Part shown: positions 1 through 11,766 of the stretch, one piece after another
Layout: each line of letters opens with the position of its first letter
Position numbering within the stretch: the stretch's first letter is position 1
Assembly: GCF_018294505.1 (NCBI RefSeq)
Contig: NC_057809.1
Coordinates: forward strand, 508,549,914 to 508,613,913
Direction: 5' to 3'
Source: Triticum aestivum
Lineage: Eukaryota; Streptophyta; Magnoliopsida; Poales; Poaceae
DNA: 64,000 nt
Notes under the pieces: generated by a model
Told to the model about the DNA's origin: nothing
Databases searched by the model: none
What the model saw: only the letters and a program-made list of their open reading frames with translations
Position numbers and translations under genes: made by a program

Positions 1-2530
1 TGATCCGTGCATGCTATGCTATTGTTCTTGCCATGTCTAGCTTGCATTTTGTGTGTTCTTGATAGACGTATGTTTAGTTTATCATGAATTGCACGTAGTG
101 AGTGCATCGAGCTCGTAAACATGCCTACTTGAGCTATGTTTCAGCATGTGTCAGTTTTCACTGTCTGTGAACTGATTATGTTTTTGCGATGTTCACGTGC
201 TTGTTAGTGTATTTTCTGATCCCTTTTGGCTCAAGGTCACTAAGGGACTTTTGTTAAGATCTTTGAGTAGCTCCATGCCATGCTTTACTTTGCCATGTTC
301 AGGTCCTGTAGCATGTAGTTTTGTTGCTCCGAAGAGTGCTACCTGATCTGAAATTCCAGACAAGTGTTAATTTCACTAAGTCTGAGATCTGTTTGCCATA
401 TGCATTTTTGCCATGCTTGTTTGAACCTGTTAATGGATGAATTGGCCGTAGCTCAGTGCTAGACTTTTGTTAAGCATCTTGAATGAATCCCTTCCATGTA
501 TTTTGTTGTCATGTTTGGGTGCTGTAGCATGTTCATCTCATTGCATTTAGATGGCTACTTGCTGTAAATCGCAGAACGTGATCATATTTGAATTGCTTGC
601 CATTTCCAAACCGTAACTCCGATTCCGGCGTTCTTTATATCATTTTCAAGCGATTTCATCTCATCTTTCCAGTGGCACACTTGGATTTCCAAGTTGAGGC
701 CAGGTTCTTGCATTCCCTTGTCAAGTCTTGCATATGCATCCCGCATCGCATCCCGCATAGCATACCATCATTGCATCATATTGTTTGATCCTTGCACGTG
801 GTTGATTGTGTCCTTGTTGCTTGTTTGTCTTGTTTGGGCATAGTCGGGAGACGAGTTCACTAACGAGGAGCCCGTTGAGTTTGCTTTCGAGGATCTAGTC
901 AACTCTGACAACTATGCAGGCAAGATGATCATACCCTCTAAATCACTACTATCTTTGCTATGCTAGATTCCTCGCTCTTTTGCTATGCCAATGCTACGAT
1001 GCCTACCACTTGCTTTCAAGCCTCCCAAATTGCCATGTCAAACCTCTAACCCACCTTGTCCTAGCAAACCGTTGTTTGGCTATGTTACCGCTTTGCTCAG
1101 CCCCTCTTATAGCGTTGCTAGTTGCAGATGAAGATTGGAGGCCGTTCCTTGTTGGAACATTTATTTTCTTGTTGGGATATCATTATATTATCTTGTTATC
1201 TTAATGCATATATATACTTGGTAAAGGGTGGAAGGCTCGGCCTCTCGCCTAGTGTTTTGTTCCACTCTTGCCGCCCTAGTTTCCGTCATATCGGTGTTAT
1301 GTTCCCGGATTTTGCGTTCCTTACACGGTTGGTTTATAATGGGAACCCCTTGATAGTTCGCCTTGATTAAAGCTTTTCCAGCAATGCCCAACCTTGGTTT
1401 TACCATTTGCCACCTACGCCTTTTCTTTCCCTTGGGTTCTGCAAACTCAAGGGTCATCTTATTTTAACCCCCCAGGGCGAATGCTTCTCTTAGTGTTGGT
1501 CCAAACTGTCAGCCGCCGGTGGCTACCAGGAGCAACTCTGGGCTGGCCTACCGGAAGTTTGGACAATCTGAGTGTGCCCTGAGAAAGAGATATATGCAGC
1601 TCCTATCGGGATTTGGCGGCACATTCGGGCGGTGTTGCTGGTCTTGTTTTAACCTGTCGAAGTGTCTTGAAGAACCGAGATACCGAGTCTGATCGGAACG
1701 TCTTGGGAGGAGGTCCATTCCTTCGTTGACCGTGAGAGCTTGTCATGGGCTAAGTTGGGACTCCCCTGTAGGGATTTGAACTTTCGAAAGCCGTGCCCGC
1801 GGTTATGGGCAGATGGGAATTTGTTAATGTCCGGTTGTAGATAACTTGAACCTTAACTTAATTAAAATGAATCAACCGAGTGTGTTACCGTGATGGCCTC
1901 TTCTCGGCGGAGTTCGGGAAGTGGACACGGTGTTGGAGTAATGTTTGCGCAGATTGTTCTGTAGTTTCTCGCTCGCACTTTGCCTCCTCTTCTCGCTCTC
2001 TTTTGCGAATAAGTTAGCCACCATATTTTGCTAGTCGCTTGCTGCAGCTCCACTTATTTACCTTGCCATACCTATTAGCTTAAATAGTCTTGATCGCAAG
2101 GGTGTGAGATTGCTGAGTCCCTGTGGCTCATAGATTACTATTACACCAGATGCAGGGCCTGATGATTCCGCTCCAGGTGACGCGCTTGAGCTCAAGTGGG
2201 AGTACGACGAAGATTCTCAACGTTACTATGTTTCCTTTCCTGATGATCAGTAGTGGTGCCCAGTTGGGGGTGATCGGGACCGTGTCGCTTGTTGGGTTCT
2301 CTTTTATTTTGGCGCCGTAGTCGGGCCATGAGTGTTTGGATGATGTAATGTTATTTATGTACTTGATTGACGTGGCGAGTGTAAGCCAACTATGTTATCT
2401 CCCCTTTATGATTTATATTACATGGGATGTTGTGAAGATTGCCTAACTTGCGACATATGCCTTCAGTGCGATTATGCCTCTAAGTCGTGCCTCGACACGT
2501 GGGAGATATAGTCGCATCGAGGGTGTAACA
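1..2530 (+). mobile_element. Element A: 3' part of a large Gypsy-type LTR, cut by the window's left edge
   Basis: The segment ends in GGGTGTAACA at 2530, exactly where Sabrina-like LTR sequence resumes, so 2530 is an LTR end ending in CA. It has the same order of landmarks as the large LTRs D, E and F: a GTAACTCCGATT block (611-624), a CAG|GCAAG donor-like site (919/920), a palindromic cassette (1763-1806), an acceptor-like AG (2155) and a short acidic open segment to a TAG (2251-2253). I see no gag-pol. It could be a 3' LTR or a solo LTR; the other end and its TSD lie outside the window. Lineage is inferred from the shared architecture and I cannot name the family. Confidence 0.7.
844..2253 (+). 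other. Putative spliced acidic ORF inside LTR A (GC-AG intron 920-2155)
   Basis: Exon-like segment a is 844-919, preceded by a TAG acceptor-like site and followed by CAG|GCAAG. Segment b is 2156-2253, preceded by TGCAG and ending in TAG. Segment a starts at codon phase 0 and ends after one base of a codon; segment b completes that codon and stays open to the stop (33 codons counting the split codon and the stop). Both parts are rich in Asp and Glu; segment b contains WEYDEDSQRYY. The same phases occur in LTR D. No function is known to me. Alternatives are a chance alignment of splice-like words or a fossil of a captured gene. Splicing is inferred only. Confidence 0.4.
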
Positions 2531-3597
2531 TTAAGACACAAATCAACCAAAACCCTAATGTCACCTAGATACTCCAATGTCACCTCAAGTATCCGTGGGT
2601 ATGATTATACGATATGCATCACACAATCTCAATTCATCTATTCAACCAACACAAAGGACCTCAAAGAGTGCCCCAAAGTTTCTACCGGAGAATCACGACG
2701 AAAACGTGTGCCAACCCCTATGCATAGGTTCATGGGCAAAACCCGCAAGTTGGTCACCAAAACATACATCAAGTGGCACGTGGTATCCCATTGTCACCAC
2801 AGATATCCACGGCAAGACATACATCAAGTGTTCTCAAATCTTTAAAGACTCAATCCGATAAGATTACTTCAAAGGGGAAACTCAATTCATTATAAGAGAG
2901 AAGAGGGGGAGGAGAAACATAAGATCAAACCATAATAGCAAAGATCGCGATACATCAAGATCGTGCCAAATCAAGAACACGAGAGAGAGAGAGAGAGATC
3001 AAACACATAGCTACTGGTACATACCCTCAGCCCCGAGGGAGAACTACTCCCTCCTCGTCATGGAGAGCACCGGGATGATGAAGATGGCCACCGGAGAGGG
3101 ATTGCCCCCTCCGGCAGGGTGCCGGAACGGGTCTAGATTGGTTTTCGGAGGCTACGAAGGCTTCTGGCGGCGGAACTCCTGATCTATTGTGTGTTATGGA
3201 AGTTTTAGGGTATATGGAGTTATATAGGCAGAAGAAGGACATCAGGGGAGCCACGGGGGGCCCACGAGGCAGGGGGCGCGCCCTAGGGGGGTGGGCGCGC
3301 CCCCACCCTTGTGGGCAGCTCCCGTATCTTCTGACGTGGGGTCCAAGTCCATCAGGTGTGTTTCCTTCCAAAAATAACTTCTCCAGTTGATTTCATTCCG
3401 TTTCGACTCCATTTGATATTCCTTTTCTTCAAAACACTAAAATAGGCATAAAACAACAAATATGGGGTGGGTCTCCGGTTAATAGGTTAGTCCCAAAAAA
3501 TAATATAAAAGTGGATAATAAAGCCCAATATTGCCCAAAATAGTAGATAATATAGCATGGAGCAATCAAAAATTATAGATACATTGGAGACGTATCA
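2531..3597 (-). repeat. 3' LTR of Sabrina-like copy 1, truncated
   Basis: The segment matches 8565-9623 nearly base for base and ends in GGAGACGTATCA, the reverse of the TGATACGTCTCC LTR start. About 600 bp of the LTR distal part (equivalent to 7965-8564) is missing, because element A ends at 2530 and occupies that position. A GA-rich microsatellite (about 2983-2998) is longer than in the 5' LTR. Confidence 0.85.
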
Positions 3598-3612
3598 AGC
3601 ATCCCCAAGCTT
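3598..3612 (-). other. Polypurine tract of Sabrina-like copy 1
   Basis: Read on the minus strand the sequence is AAGCTTGGGGATGCT, directly adjacent to the LTR start. The same tract precedes the 3' LTR of copy 2 at 27004-27018. It is the expected primer site for plus-strand DNA synthesis. Confidence 0.7.
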
Positions 3613-6600
3613 AATTCCTGCTCGTCCTCGAGTAGGTAAATGATAAAAAAGATAATTTTTGATGTGGAATGCTAGTTGGCATAATTTCAATGTAATTCTT
3701 CTTAATTGTGGCATGAATATTCAGATCCATAAGATTCAAGACAAAAGTTTAATATTGACATAAAAACAATAATACTTCAAGCATACTAACTAAGCAATCA
3801 TGTCTTCTCAAAATAACATGGCCAAAGAAAGCTATCCCTACAAAATCATATAGTCTGGCCGCTCTATCTTCACCACACAAAATATTTAAATCATGCACAA
3901 CCTCGATGACAAGCCAAGCAATTGTTTCATACTTTTGATGTTCTCAAACTTTTTCAATCTTCACGCAATAGATGAGCGTGAGCCATGGACATAGCACTAT
4001 AGGTGGAATAGAATGGTGGTTGTGGAGAAGACAAAAAGGGAGAAGATAGTCTCACATCAACTAGGCGTATCAACGGGCTATGGAGATGCCCATCAATATA
4101 TATCAATGTGAGTGAGTAGGGATTGCCATGCAACAGATGCACTAGAGCTATAAGTGTATGAAAGCTCAAAAAGAAACTAAGTGGGTGTGCATCCAACTTG
4201 CTTGCTCATGAAGACCTAGGGCATTTTGAGGAAGCCCATCATTGGAATATACAAGCCAAGTTCTATAATGAAAGATTCCCGCTAGTATATGAAAGTGACA
4301 ACATAGAAGACTCTCTATCATGAAGATCATGGTGCTACTTTGAAGCAGAAGTGTGGTAAAAGGATAGTAGCATTGTCCCTTTTTTTTGGCCTTCCTTTTT
4401 TTGGCCTTTATTTTTTTATTTGGCCTTTCTTTTTTATGGCCTTTTTTTGGGGACAATGCTCTATTGAATGATGATCATCACACTTCTATTTATTTACAAC
4501 TAAATGATACAACTCGATACTAGAACAAAGTATGACTCTATATGAATGCCTCTGGTGGTGTACCGGGATGTGCAATGATGCATTAGTGACAAGTATGAAA
4601 GAATTATGAACGATGGCTTTGCCACAAATACAATGTCAACTACATGATCATGCTAAGCAATATGACAATGATGAATGTGTCATGATGAACGGAATGGTGG
4701 AAAGTTGCATGGCAATATATCTCGGAATGGCTATGGAAATGCCATAATAGGTAGGTATGGTGGCTGTTTTGAGGAAGGTATATGGTGGGTTTATGGTACC
4801 GGCGAAAGTTGTGTGGTACTAGAGAGGCTAGCAAAGGTGGAAGGGTGAGAGTGCGTATAATCCATGGACTCAACATTAGTCATAAAGAACTCATATACTT
4901 ATTGCAAAAATCTATTGGTTATCGAAACAAAGTACTACGCGCATGCTCCTAGGGGGATAGATTGGTAGGAAAAGACCATCGCTCGTCCCCGACCGCCACT
5001 CATAAGGAAGACAATCAATAAATAAATCATGCTCCGACTTCATCACATAACGGTTCACCATACGTGCATGCTACGGGAATCACAAACTTCAACACAAGTA
5101 TTTCTCAAATTCACAACTACTCAACTAGCATGACTCTAATATCACCATCCCCATATCTCAAAACAATTATCAAGTGTCAAACTTCTCATAGTATTCAACA
5201 CACTCATAAGAGAATTTTATTATTCTTGAATACCTAGCATATTAGGATTTTAAGCAAATTACCATGCTATTTAAGACTCTCAAAATAATCTAAGTGAATC
5301 ATGAGAGTTCATCTATTTCTTCAAAATAAAACTACCACCATGCTCTAAAAGATATAAGTGAAGCACTAGAGCAAATGACAAACTACTCCGAAAGATATAA
5401 GTGAAGATCAATGAGTAGTCGAATAATTATGCAACTATGTGAAGACTCTCTAACATTTAATAATTTCAGATCTTGGTATTCTATTCAAACAGCAAGCAAA
5501 GCAAAATAAAATGACATTCTAAGAATGGCAAACATCATGTGAAGAAGCAAAAACTTAGGATCAACCGAAACTAACCGATAATTGTTGAAGAAGAAAGGTG
5601 GGATGCCAACCGGGGCATCCCCAAGCTTAGACGCTTGAGACTTCTTGAAATATTATCTTGGGGTGCCTTGGGAATCCCCAATCTTGAGCTTTTGTGTCTC
5701 CTTAATTCCTCTCATATCACGGTCTCCCTAAATCTCAAAAGCTTCATCCACACAAAACTCAACAAGGACTCGTAAGATAAGTTAGTATAAACCATTGCCA
5801 AAACCTTATCATACTCTACTGTAGCAAATCACTAAAATTATTATTCAACATTGCATACTAAATGCCTCTGCGTATTTAATAGTCCTATCCTCAATAGAAT
5901 CATTAAAGAAGCAAACATATGCAAACATGACAACAATCTGCCTAAACAGGATAGTCTGTAAAGAATGCTGCAACATCCATACTTCCCTAGCTCCAAAAAT
6001 TATGAAATAAAATTACCACTGTAGTAAATTTATCAGAGATTAATATGCAAAAGGTTTCAACATTTTATCACATACTGAATTTTCTAGGGAATTATTGCAA
6101 CAGCGGTAAACTTTCTGTTTTCAAACAGCAACATGTATACTTGTAACATAGGCATAGTAAAGGCTATCAATGCCGCTTTTATTGAAATAAAAGATGCAAA
6201 ACATTGTGCTAAATAACAGCAAGAAAACCCTAACAGAATAAATTGACGCTCCAAGCAAAACACATATCATGTGGCGAATAAAAATATAGCTCCAAGTAAA
6301 GTTATCGATGAACGAAGACGAAAGAGGGGATGCCTTCCGGGGCATCCCCAAGCTTAGTCTCTTGTCTATTCTTGAATATTACCTTGGGGTGCCTTGGGCA
6401 TCCCCAAGCTTAGGCTCTTGCCACTCCTTATTCCATAGTCCATCGAATCCTTACCCAAAACTTGAAAACTTCACAACACAAAACTTAACAGAAAACTCGT
6501 AAGCTCCGTTAGTATAAGAAAATAAATCACCACTTCAAGGTACTGTAATGAACTCATTATTTATTTATATTGGTGTTAAACCTACTGTATTCCAACTTCT

Positions 6601-7075
6601 CTATGGTTTATAAACTCTATTACTAGTCATAGATTCATTAAAATAAGCAAACAACACATAGAAAACAGAATCTGTCAAAAACAGAACAGTCTGTAGTAAT
6701 ATGGATCAAACGTATACTTCTCGAACTCATAAAATTCTCAAATAAATTGCTGGACCTGAGTAATTTATCTATTAATCATCTCCAAAAAGAATTAACTAAA
6801 TATAACTCTCCAAATAAAAATGGCAGCAGTTCTCGTGAGCGCTAAAGTTTCTGTTTTTGACAGCATGATCAACAAGACTTTCCCAAAGTCTTCCCAAAGG
6901 TTCTACTTGGCACAAACACTAATTAAACACATAAAACCACATCTAAAAAGAGGATAGATCAATTATTTATTACTAAACAGGAACAAAAAGCAAGGAACAA
7001 AAATAAAATTGGGTTGCCTCCCAACAAGCGCTATCGTTTAATGCCCCTAGCTAGGCATGATGATTTCAACGATGC
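3613..7075 (-). other. Non-coding interior of Sabrina-like copy 1
   Basis: The stretch is AT-rich with no sustained open frame on either strand. It is collinear with 24271-27003 of copy 2, apart from one module that is present twice here and once there. It includes a T-rich/TTTGGCC simple stretch near 4379-4450. I see no recognisable gag-pol motif, which supports a non-autonomous element. Confidence 0.7.
5582..6950 (-). repeat. Two diverged tandem copies of a ~727-bp internal module
   Basis: The hairpin sequence with arms GGGGATGCC/GGCATCCCC, followed by AAGCTT, occurs at 6326-6355 and again in diverged form at 5599-5628. That is a period of 727 bp. Matching text continues beyond it in both copies, including the words CTTGGGGTGCCTTGGG and AAAACT..ACTCGTAAG, TTAGTATAA. 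Each copy carries an internal look-alike of the polypurine tract. Copy 2 of the element (24310-25085) retains only one module. Confidence 0.65.
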
Positions 7076-7839
7076 TCACATAAAAGATAAGAATTGTAAC
7101 ATAAAGAGAGCATCTTGAAGAATGTGACTAGCATATTTAAGTCTAACCCACTTCCTATGCATAGGGATTTTGTGAGCAAACAACTTGTGGGAACAAGGAT
7201 CAACTTGCATAGGAAGGTAAAACAAGCATAACTTCGAAACTTTAAGCACATAGAGAGGAAACTTGATATTATTGCAATTCCTACAAGCATATATTACTCC
7301 CTCATAATAATTTTCAGTAGCATCATGAATGAATTCAACAATATAACCAGCACCTAAAGCATTCTTTTCATGATCTACAAGCATAGAAAATTTACTACGC
7401 TCCACATAGGCAAAATTCTTCTCATTCGGAATAGTGGGAGTATACTCAACAAAATAACTATCATGTGATTGAAAATTAAGATCAAGATGAAAAGTTTCAT
7501 GGTTATCATTATTATTTAAAGCATATGTTCATCACAATAATCATCATAGATAGGAGGCATGCTTTCATCATAGTAAATTTGCTCATCAAAGCTTGGGGGA
7601 CAAAAAATATCATCTTCATCAAACATAGCTTCCCCAAGCTTGTGGCTTTGCATATCATTAGCATCATGGATATTCAAGTAATTCATACTAACAACATTGC
7701 AATCATGCTCATCATTCAAATATTTAGTGCCAAACATTTTATAGATTTCTTCTTCTAGCACTTGAGCACAATTATCCTTTCCATTATACTCACGAAAGAT
7801 ATTAAAAAGATGAAGCGTATGAGACAAACTCAATTCCAT
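7076..7839 (-). pseudogene. Decayed ORF of the Sabrina-like element (unknown function), copy 1
   Basis: The start (7837-7839) gives MELSLSHTLHLFNIF, and the frame stays open to a stop at 7516. Homology to the copy-2 ORF then resumes in other frames down to 7076, ending in a Cys-containing region with CRNCNN and KIPMHRKW. Compared with copy 2, a block between two IYDDY repeats is deleted and at least one frameshift follows. The two copies share long identical amino-acid stretches, so the ORF was probably a real protein of the family. No known domain is recognised; a CX2C pair and a later C-X-H / H-X3-H pattern might bind metal, but this is only a pattern. It is not gag, protease, RT or integrase as I know them. 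Confidence 0.6.
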
Positions 7840-7937
7840 TTTTTTGTAGTTTTCTTTTATAAACTAAACTAGTGATAAAACAAGAAACTAAAAGACTCGA
7901 TTGCAAGATCTAAAGATATACCTTCAAGCGCTAACCT

Positions 7938-7954
7938 CCCCGGCAACGGCGCCA
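7938..7954 (-). other. Primer binding site of Sabrina-like copy 1
   Basis: The plus strand reads CCCCGGCAACGGCGCCA, so the minus strand reads TGGCGCCGTTGCCGGGG about 10 nt inside the LTR end. This is the Athila-type PBS, thought to pair with tRNA-Asp. Confidence 0.75.
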
Positions 7955-7964
7955 GAAAAGAGCT

Positions 7965-9623
7965 TGATGTCTACTACACAACCTTCTTCTTGTAGACGTT
8001 GCTGGGCCTCCAAGTGCAGAGGTTTGTAGGACAGTAGAAAATTTCTCTCAAGTGGATGACCTAAGGTTTATCAATCCATAGGAGGCGTAGGATGAAGATG
8101 GTCTCTCTCAAGCAACCCTGCAACCAAATAACAAAGAGTCTCTTGTGTCCCCAACACACCCAATACAATGGTAAATTGTATAGGTGCACTAGTTCGGCGA
8201 AGAGATGGTGAAACAAGTGGTATGTGGATAGTAGATAAAGGTATTTGTAATCTGTAATAATAAAAACAGCAAGGTAGCAAGTGATAAAAGTGAGCGTAAA
8301 CGGTATTGCAATGATAGGAAACAAGGCCTAGGGTTCATACTTTCACTAGTGTAAGTCCTCTCAACAATACTAACATAATTGGATCACATAACTATCCCTC
8401 AACATGCAACAAAGAGTCACTCCAAAGTCACTAATAGCGGAGAACAAATGAAGAGATTATGGTAGGGTACGAAACCACCTCAAAGTTATTCTTTCCAATC
8501 AATCCGTTGGGCTATTCCTATAAGTGTCACAAACAGCCCTAGAGTTCGTACTAGAATAACACCTTAAGACACAAATCAACCAAAACCCTAATGTCACCTA
8601 GATACTCCAATGTCACCTCAAGTATCCATGGGTATGATTATACGATATGCATCACACAATCTCAATTCATCTATTCAACCAACACAAAGGACCTCAAAGA
8701 GTGCCCCAAAGTTTCTACCGGAGAATCACGATGAAAACGTGTGCCAACCCCTATGCATAGGTTCATGGGCAGAACCCGCAAGTTGGTCACCAAAACATAC
8801 ATCAAGTGGCACGTGGTATCCCATTTTCACCACAAATATCCACGGCAAGACATACATCAAGTGTTCTCAAATCTTTAAAGACTCAATCCGATAAGATTAC
8901 TTCAAAGGGGAAACTCAATTCATTACAAGAGAGAAGAGGGGGAGGAGAAACATAAGATCAAACCATAATAGCAAAGCTCGCGATACATCAAGATCGTGCC
9001 AAATCAAGAACACGAGAGAGATAGATCAAACACATAGCTACTGGTACATACCCTCAGCCCCGAGGGAGAACTACTCCCTCCTCGTCATGGAGAGCACCGG
9101 GATGATGAAGATGGCCACCGGAGAGGGATTGCCCCCTCCGGCAGGGTGCCGGAACGGGTCTAGATTGGTTTTCGGAGGCTACAGAGGCTTCTGGCGGTGG
9201 AATTCCCGATCTATTGTGTGTTATGGAAGTTTGGGGGTATATGGAGTTATATAGGCAGAAGAAGCACGTCAGGGGAGCCACGGGGGCCCCACGAGGCAAG
9301 GGGCACGCCCTAGGGGGGTGGGCGCGCCCCCACCCTTGTGGGCAGCTCCCGTATCTTCTGACGTGGGGTCCAAGTCCATCAGGTGTGTTTCCTTCCAAAA
9401 ATAACTTCTCTAGTTGATTTCGTTCCGTTTCGACTCCGTTTGATATTCCTTTTCTTCAAAACATTGAAATAGGCATAAAACAACAAATCTGGGCTGGGCC
9501 TCCGGTTAATAGGTTAGTCCCTAAAATAATATAAAAGTGGATAATAAAGCCCAATATTGCCCAAAATAGTAGATAATATATCATAGATCAATCGAAAATT
9601 ATAGATACGTTGGAGACGTATCA
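7965..9623 (-). repeat. 5' LTR of Sabrina-like copy 1 (1,659 bp, complete)
   Basis: On the minus strand it starts TGATACGT (9623) and ends GTAGTAGACATCA (7965). Its length agrees with the solo LTR at 51101-52789 (1,689 bp). A TATA-like TATATAACTCC lies near 9236-9256 (minus). The LTR interrupts Copia sequence that resumes at 9624. Confidence 0.85.
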
Positions 9624-10753
9624 CGTACCGGCCCACTCAGGGGCTGGTCCCTTCCCACCCTTGGCCCATGCAAGCCTCCGGGGCCGGTGCCCCCTCCCGG
9701 TGGACCCCCGGAACCCTTCCGGTGGTCCTAGTACATTACCGGTGATGCTCGGAACACTTCCGGTGTCCAAATCCTCACTTCCTATATATCATTCTTTACC
9801 TTCGGACCATTCTAGAACTCCTCGTGATGTCTGGGATCTCATCCGGGACTCCAAACAACATTCGGTAACCACGTACATACTTTTCCTATAACCCTAGCAT
9901 CATAAAGCCTTAAGTGTGTAGACCCTATGGGTTCGGGAACTATGCAGACATGACCGAGACATCTCTCCGACCAATAACCAACAACAGGATCTGGATACCC
10001 ATGTTGGCTCCCACATGTTCCACGATGATCTCATTGGATGAACCAAAATGTCGAGGATTCAATCAATCCCGTATACAATTCCCTTTGTCTATCGGCATGT
10101 TACTTGCCCGAGATTCGATCGTCGATATCTCTATACCTCGTTCAATCTCGTTACCGACAAGTCTCTTTACTCATTCTGTAACGCACGATCCCGTGGCTAA
10201 CTCCTTAGTCACATTGAGCTCGTTATGATGATGCATTATCGAGTGGGCCTAGAGATACCTCTCCATCATACAAAGTGATAAATCCCAGTCTCGATTCGTG
10301 CCAACCCAACAGATACTTTCGGAGATACCTGTAGTGCACGTTTATAGCCACCCAGTTATGTTGTGATGTTTGGTACACCCAAAGCATTCCTACGGTATCC
10401 GGGAGTTGCACAATCTCATGGTCTAAGGAAATGATACTTGACATTAGAAAAGATTTAGCAAACAAACTACACAATCTTGTGCCATGCTTAGGATTGGGTC
10501 TTGTCCATCACATCATTCTCCTAATGATGTGATCCCGTTATCAATGACATCTAATGTCCATGGTCAGGAAACCATGACCATCTATTGATCAACGAGCTAG
10601 TCAACTAGAGGCTTACTAGGGACATATTACGATCTATGCATGTATTACGGTTTCCGAATAATACAATTATAGCATGGACAATAGAAAATTATCATGAACA
10701 CGGAAATATAATAATAACCACTTTATTATTGCCTCTAGGGCATATTTCCAACA
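9624..10753 (-). repeat. Truncated 3' LTR of the Copia element
   Basis: Read on the minus strand it aligns throughout with the LTR at 49039-50809, with visible divergence of roughly 8% by eye. It contains the conserved 27-nt hairpin at 10507-10533. The LTR end (tail, including the TATA region) is missing. Confidence 0.85.
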
Positions 10754-11039
10754 GTCTCCCACTTGCACTAGAGTCAATAATCTAGTCACATTGTGATGAA
10801 TCGAACACCCATAGAGTTCTAGTGTTGATCATGTTTTGCTCGCGGAAGAGGTTTAGTCAACGGATCTGCAACATTTATATCAATATGCACTTTACAAATA
10901 TCTATGTCTCCATCTTGAATATATTCACAAATGGAGTTGAAGCGACGCTTGATGGTCTTCTTGTGAAACCTAGGCTCCTTGGCAAGGGAAATAGCTCCAG
11001 TGTTGTCACAGAAGAGAGTCATTGGGCCCGACGCATTGT
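10754..11039 (-). pseudogene. Copia RNase H C-terminal fragment plus polypurine tract
   Basis: The minus-strand translation shows the classic Copia RNase H motifs: a CDNTGAISLAKEPRFH block (catalytic Asp followed by the K-x-x-x-FH region) and NVADPLTKPL near the C-terminus, as in BARE/Angela polyproteins. The last bases before the LTR read AGTGCAAGTGGGAGAC, a polypurine tract. RT and the N-terminal half of RNase H are missing because 11040 begins unrelated element D sequence. It is a broken fragment and cannot encode an enzyme. Confidence 0.8.
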
Positions 11040-11766
11040 TTCCGACCATGTTTCTCCTTGATTGCATTTCTCGTTCAAATTTGAGCACTTGTCTTCTGCA
11101 GAGCATTACCCTAGTCCAACCTCTAATATGATCTGTCGGCGAGTATTACCCCCTGGTATCTCGAGATTATCATGGAACTGCCTACTTCTTATGAGTTCTT
11201 CATCAAGTGCTACATTCTCACTGATTCCAATTTTTCATGGGCTCTGAGTTATTAAACACTCAAAGACACCGATAACTGACTGAAGTCCGCACCGCGATTA
11301 AGCAAATCTTGGTAACCTTCGTGACTTACGAGTTTGAACTCGATCACGTCATTCCTAGCCTGCTTGACTATATCCTTGTCATGCCAATTTTAACTGTGCT
11401 ATCTGGTCCTTCTTTCTAGAGCAAAAATTTCGAGGTGAGCTAATCTTACGTTGATCTTCCTCGTCATAACAATTGTCCTTGAATGACAAGCTTGATTTCA
11501 AGTTTGTGTCGTACCTATGGTCTCAATAGTTCTCGCTTCATTATTCCGTTGACTTGATGTCATTGCCGATCGGTTACATCTTCTTGAAACCTCTCGAAAT
11601 GTGTCGTGATCATCATCAACATTTTGACCCCTTCCAAGATATCGATTGAATTCATGATGATAAGTACCCTCCTTGCCCTCGATGATTTGTGTTATCATCG
11701 ACCACTTTATTGCCTTCCGTTCAACACAAACTTGTTCGTGTCTCTAGCACCCTATTGCTTTCAAGT
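11040..11766 (+). mobile_element. Duplicated fragment of the element D interior, fused to D LTR1
   Basis: The segment matches 15720-16447 over about 727 bp with few differences (one indel near 11530). It joins LTR1 at 11766/11767 with a shared TTAAT, and the first ~18 bp of the LTR, including TGTGACGCCC, are missing. This is the order expected if an upstream second copy of the D interior, in LTR-interior-LTR-interior-LTR arrangement, lost the sequence between this point and the LTR by microhomology-mediated deletion. Confidence 0.75.

Larger units (their letters stand above)
2531..9623 (-). mobile_element. Athila-lineage Gypsy retrotransposon (Sabrina-like), copy 1, non-autonomous
   Basis: On the minus strand the element runs from a complete 5' LTR (7965-9623) through a 4.37 kb interior to a 3' LTR (2531-3597) truncated by element A. 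The PBS matches the TGGCGCCGTTGCCGGGGA type used by Athila-lineage elements. The interior has no gag, protease, RT or integrase that I can recognise; it has one decayed ORF of unknown function and a duplicated module. The element would depend on a partner for replication. It is inserted in a Copia LTR, which resumes at 9624 with CGTAC as the likely target duplication; the other flank is outside the window. The Sabrina name is from memory. Confidence 0.8.
9624..11039 (-). mobile_element. 3' end of a BARE/Angela-type Copia element (RNase H remnant and truncated 3' LTR)
   Basis: On the minus strand the segment reads the end of pol, a polypurine tract and an LTR starting TGTTGGAAATATGCCC at 10753 and truncated at 9624 by Sabrina-like copy 1. 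About 1,130 of roughly 1,770 LTR bases remain. The upstream end (11039) joins abruptly to a fragment of element D. The 45966-50809 Copia, on the same strand, has a 5' LTR, gag and integrase but lacks everything downstream. The two are probably halves of one element separated by later insertions and a deletion. Confidence 0.8.

Noticed and set aside
4379..4450. T-rich TTTGGCC stretch as a terminator or promoter
   Set aside because: It is a simple-sequence expansion within the Sabrina-like interior; copy 2 has a related A-rich/T-rich tract (26160-26230).
10819..11106. 95-codon minus-strand ORF as a complete small protein
   Set aside because: Its start lies in D-derived sequence and only the rest is Copia RNase H. 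It is a chance fusion across the 11039/11040 breakpoint.
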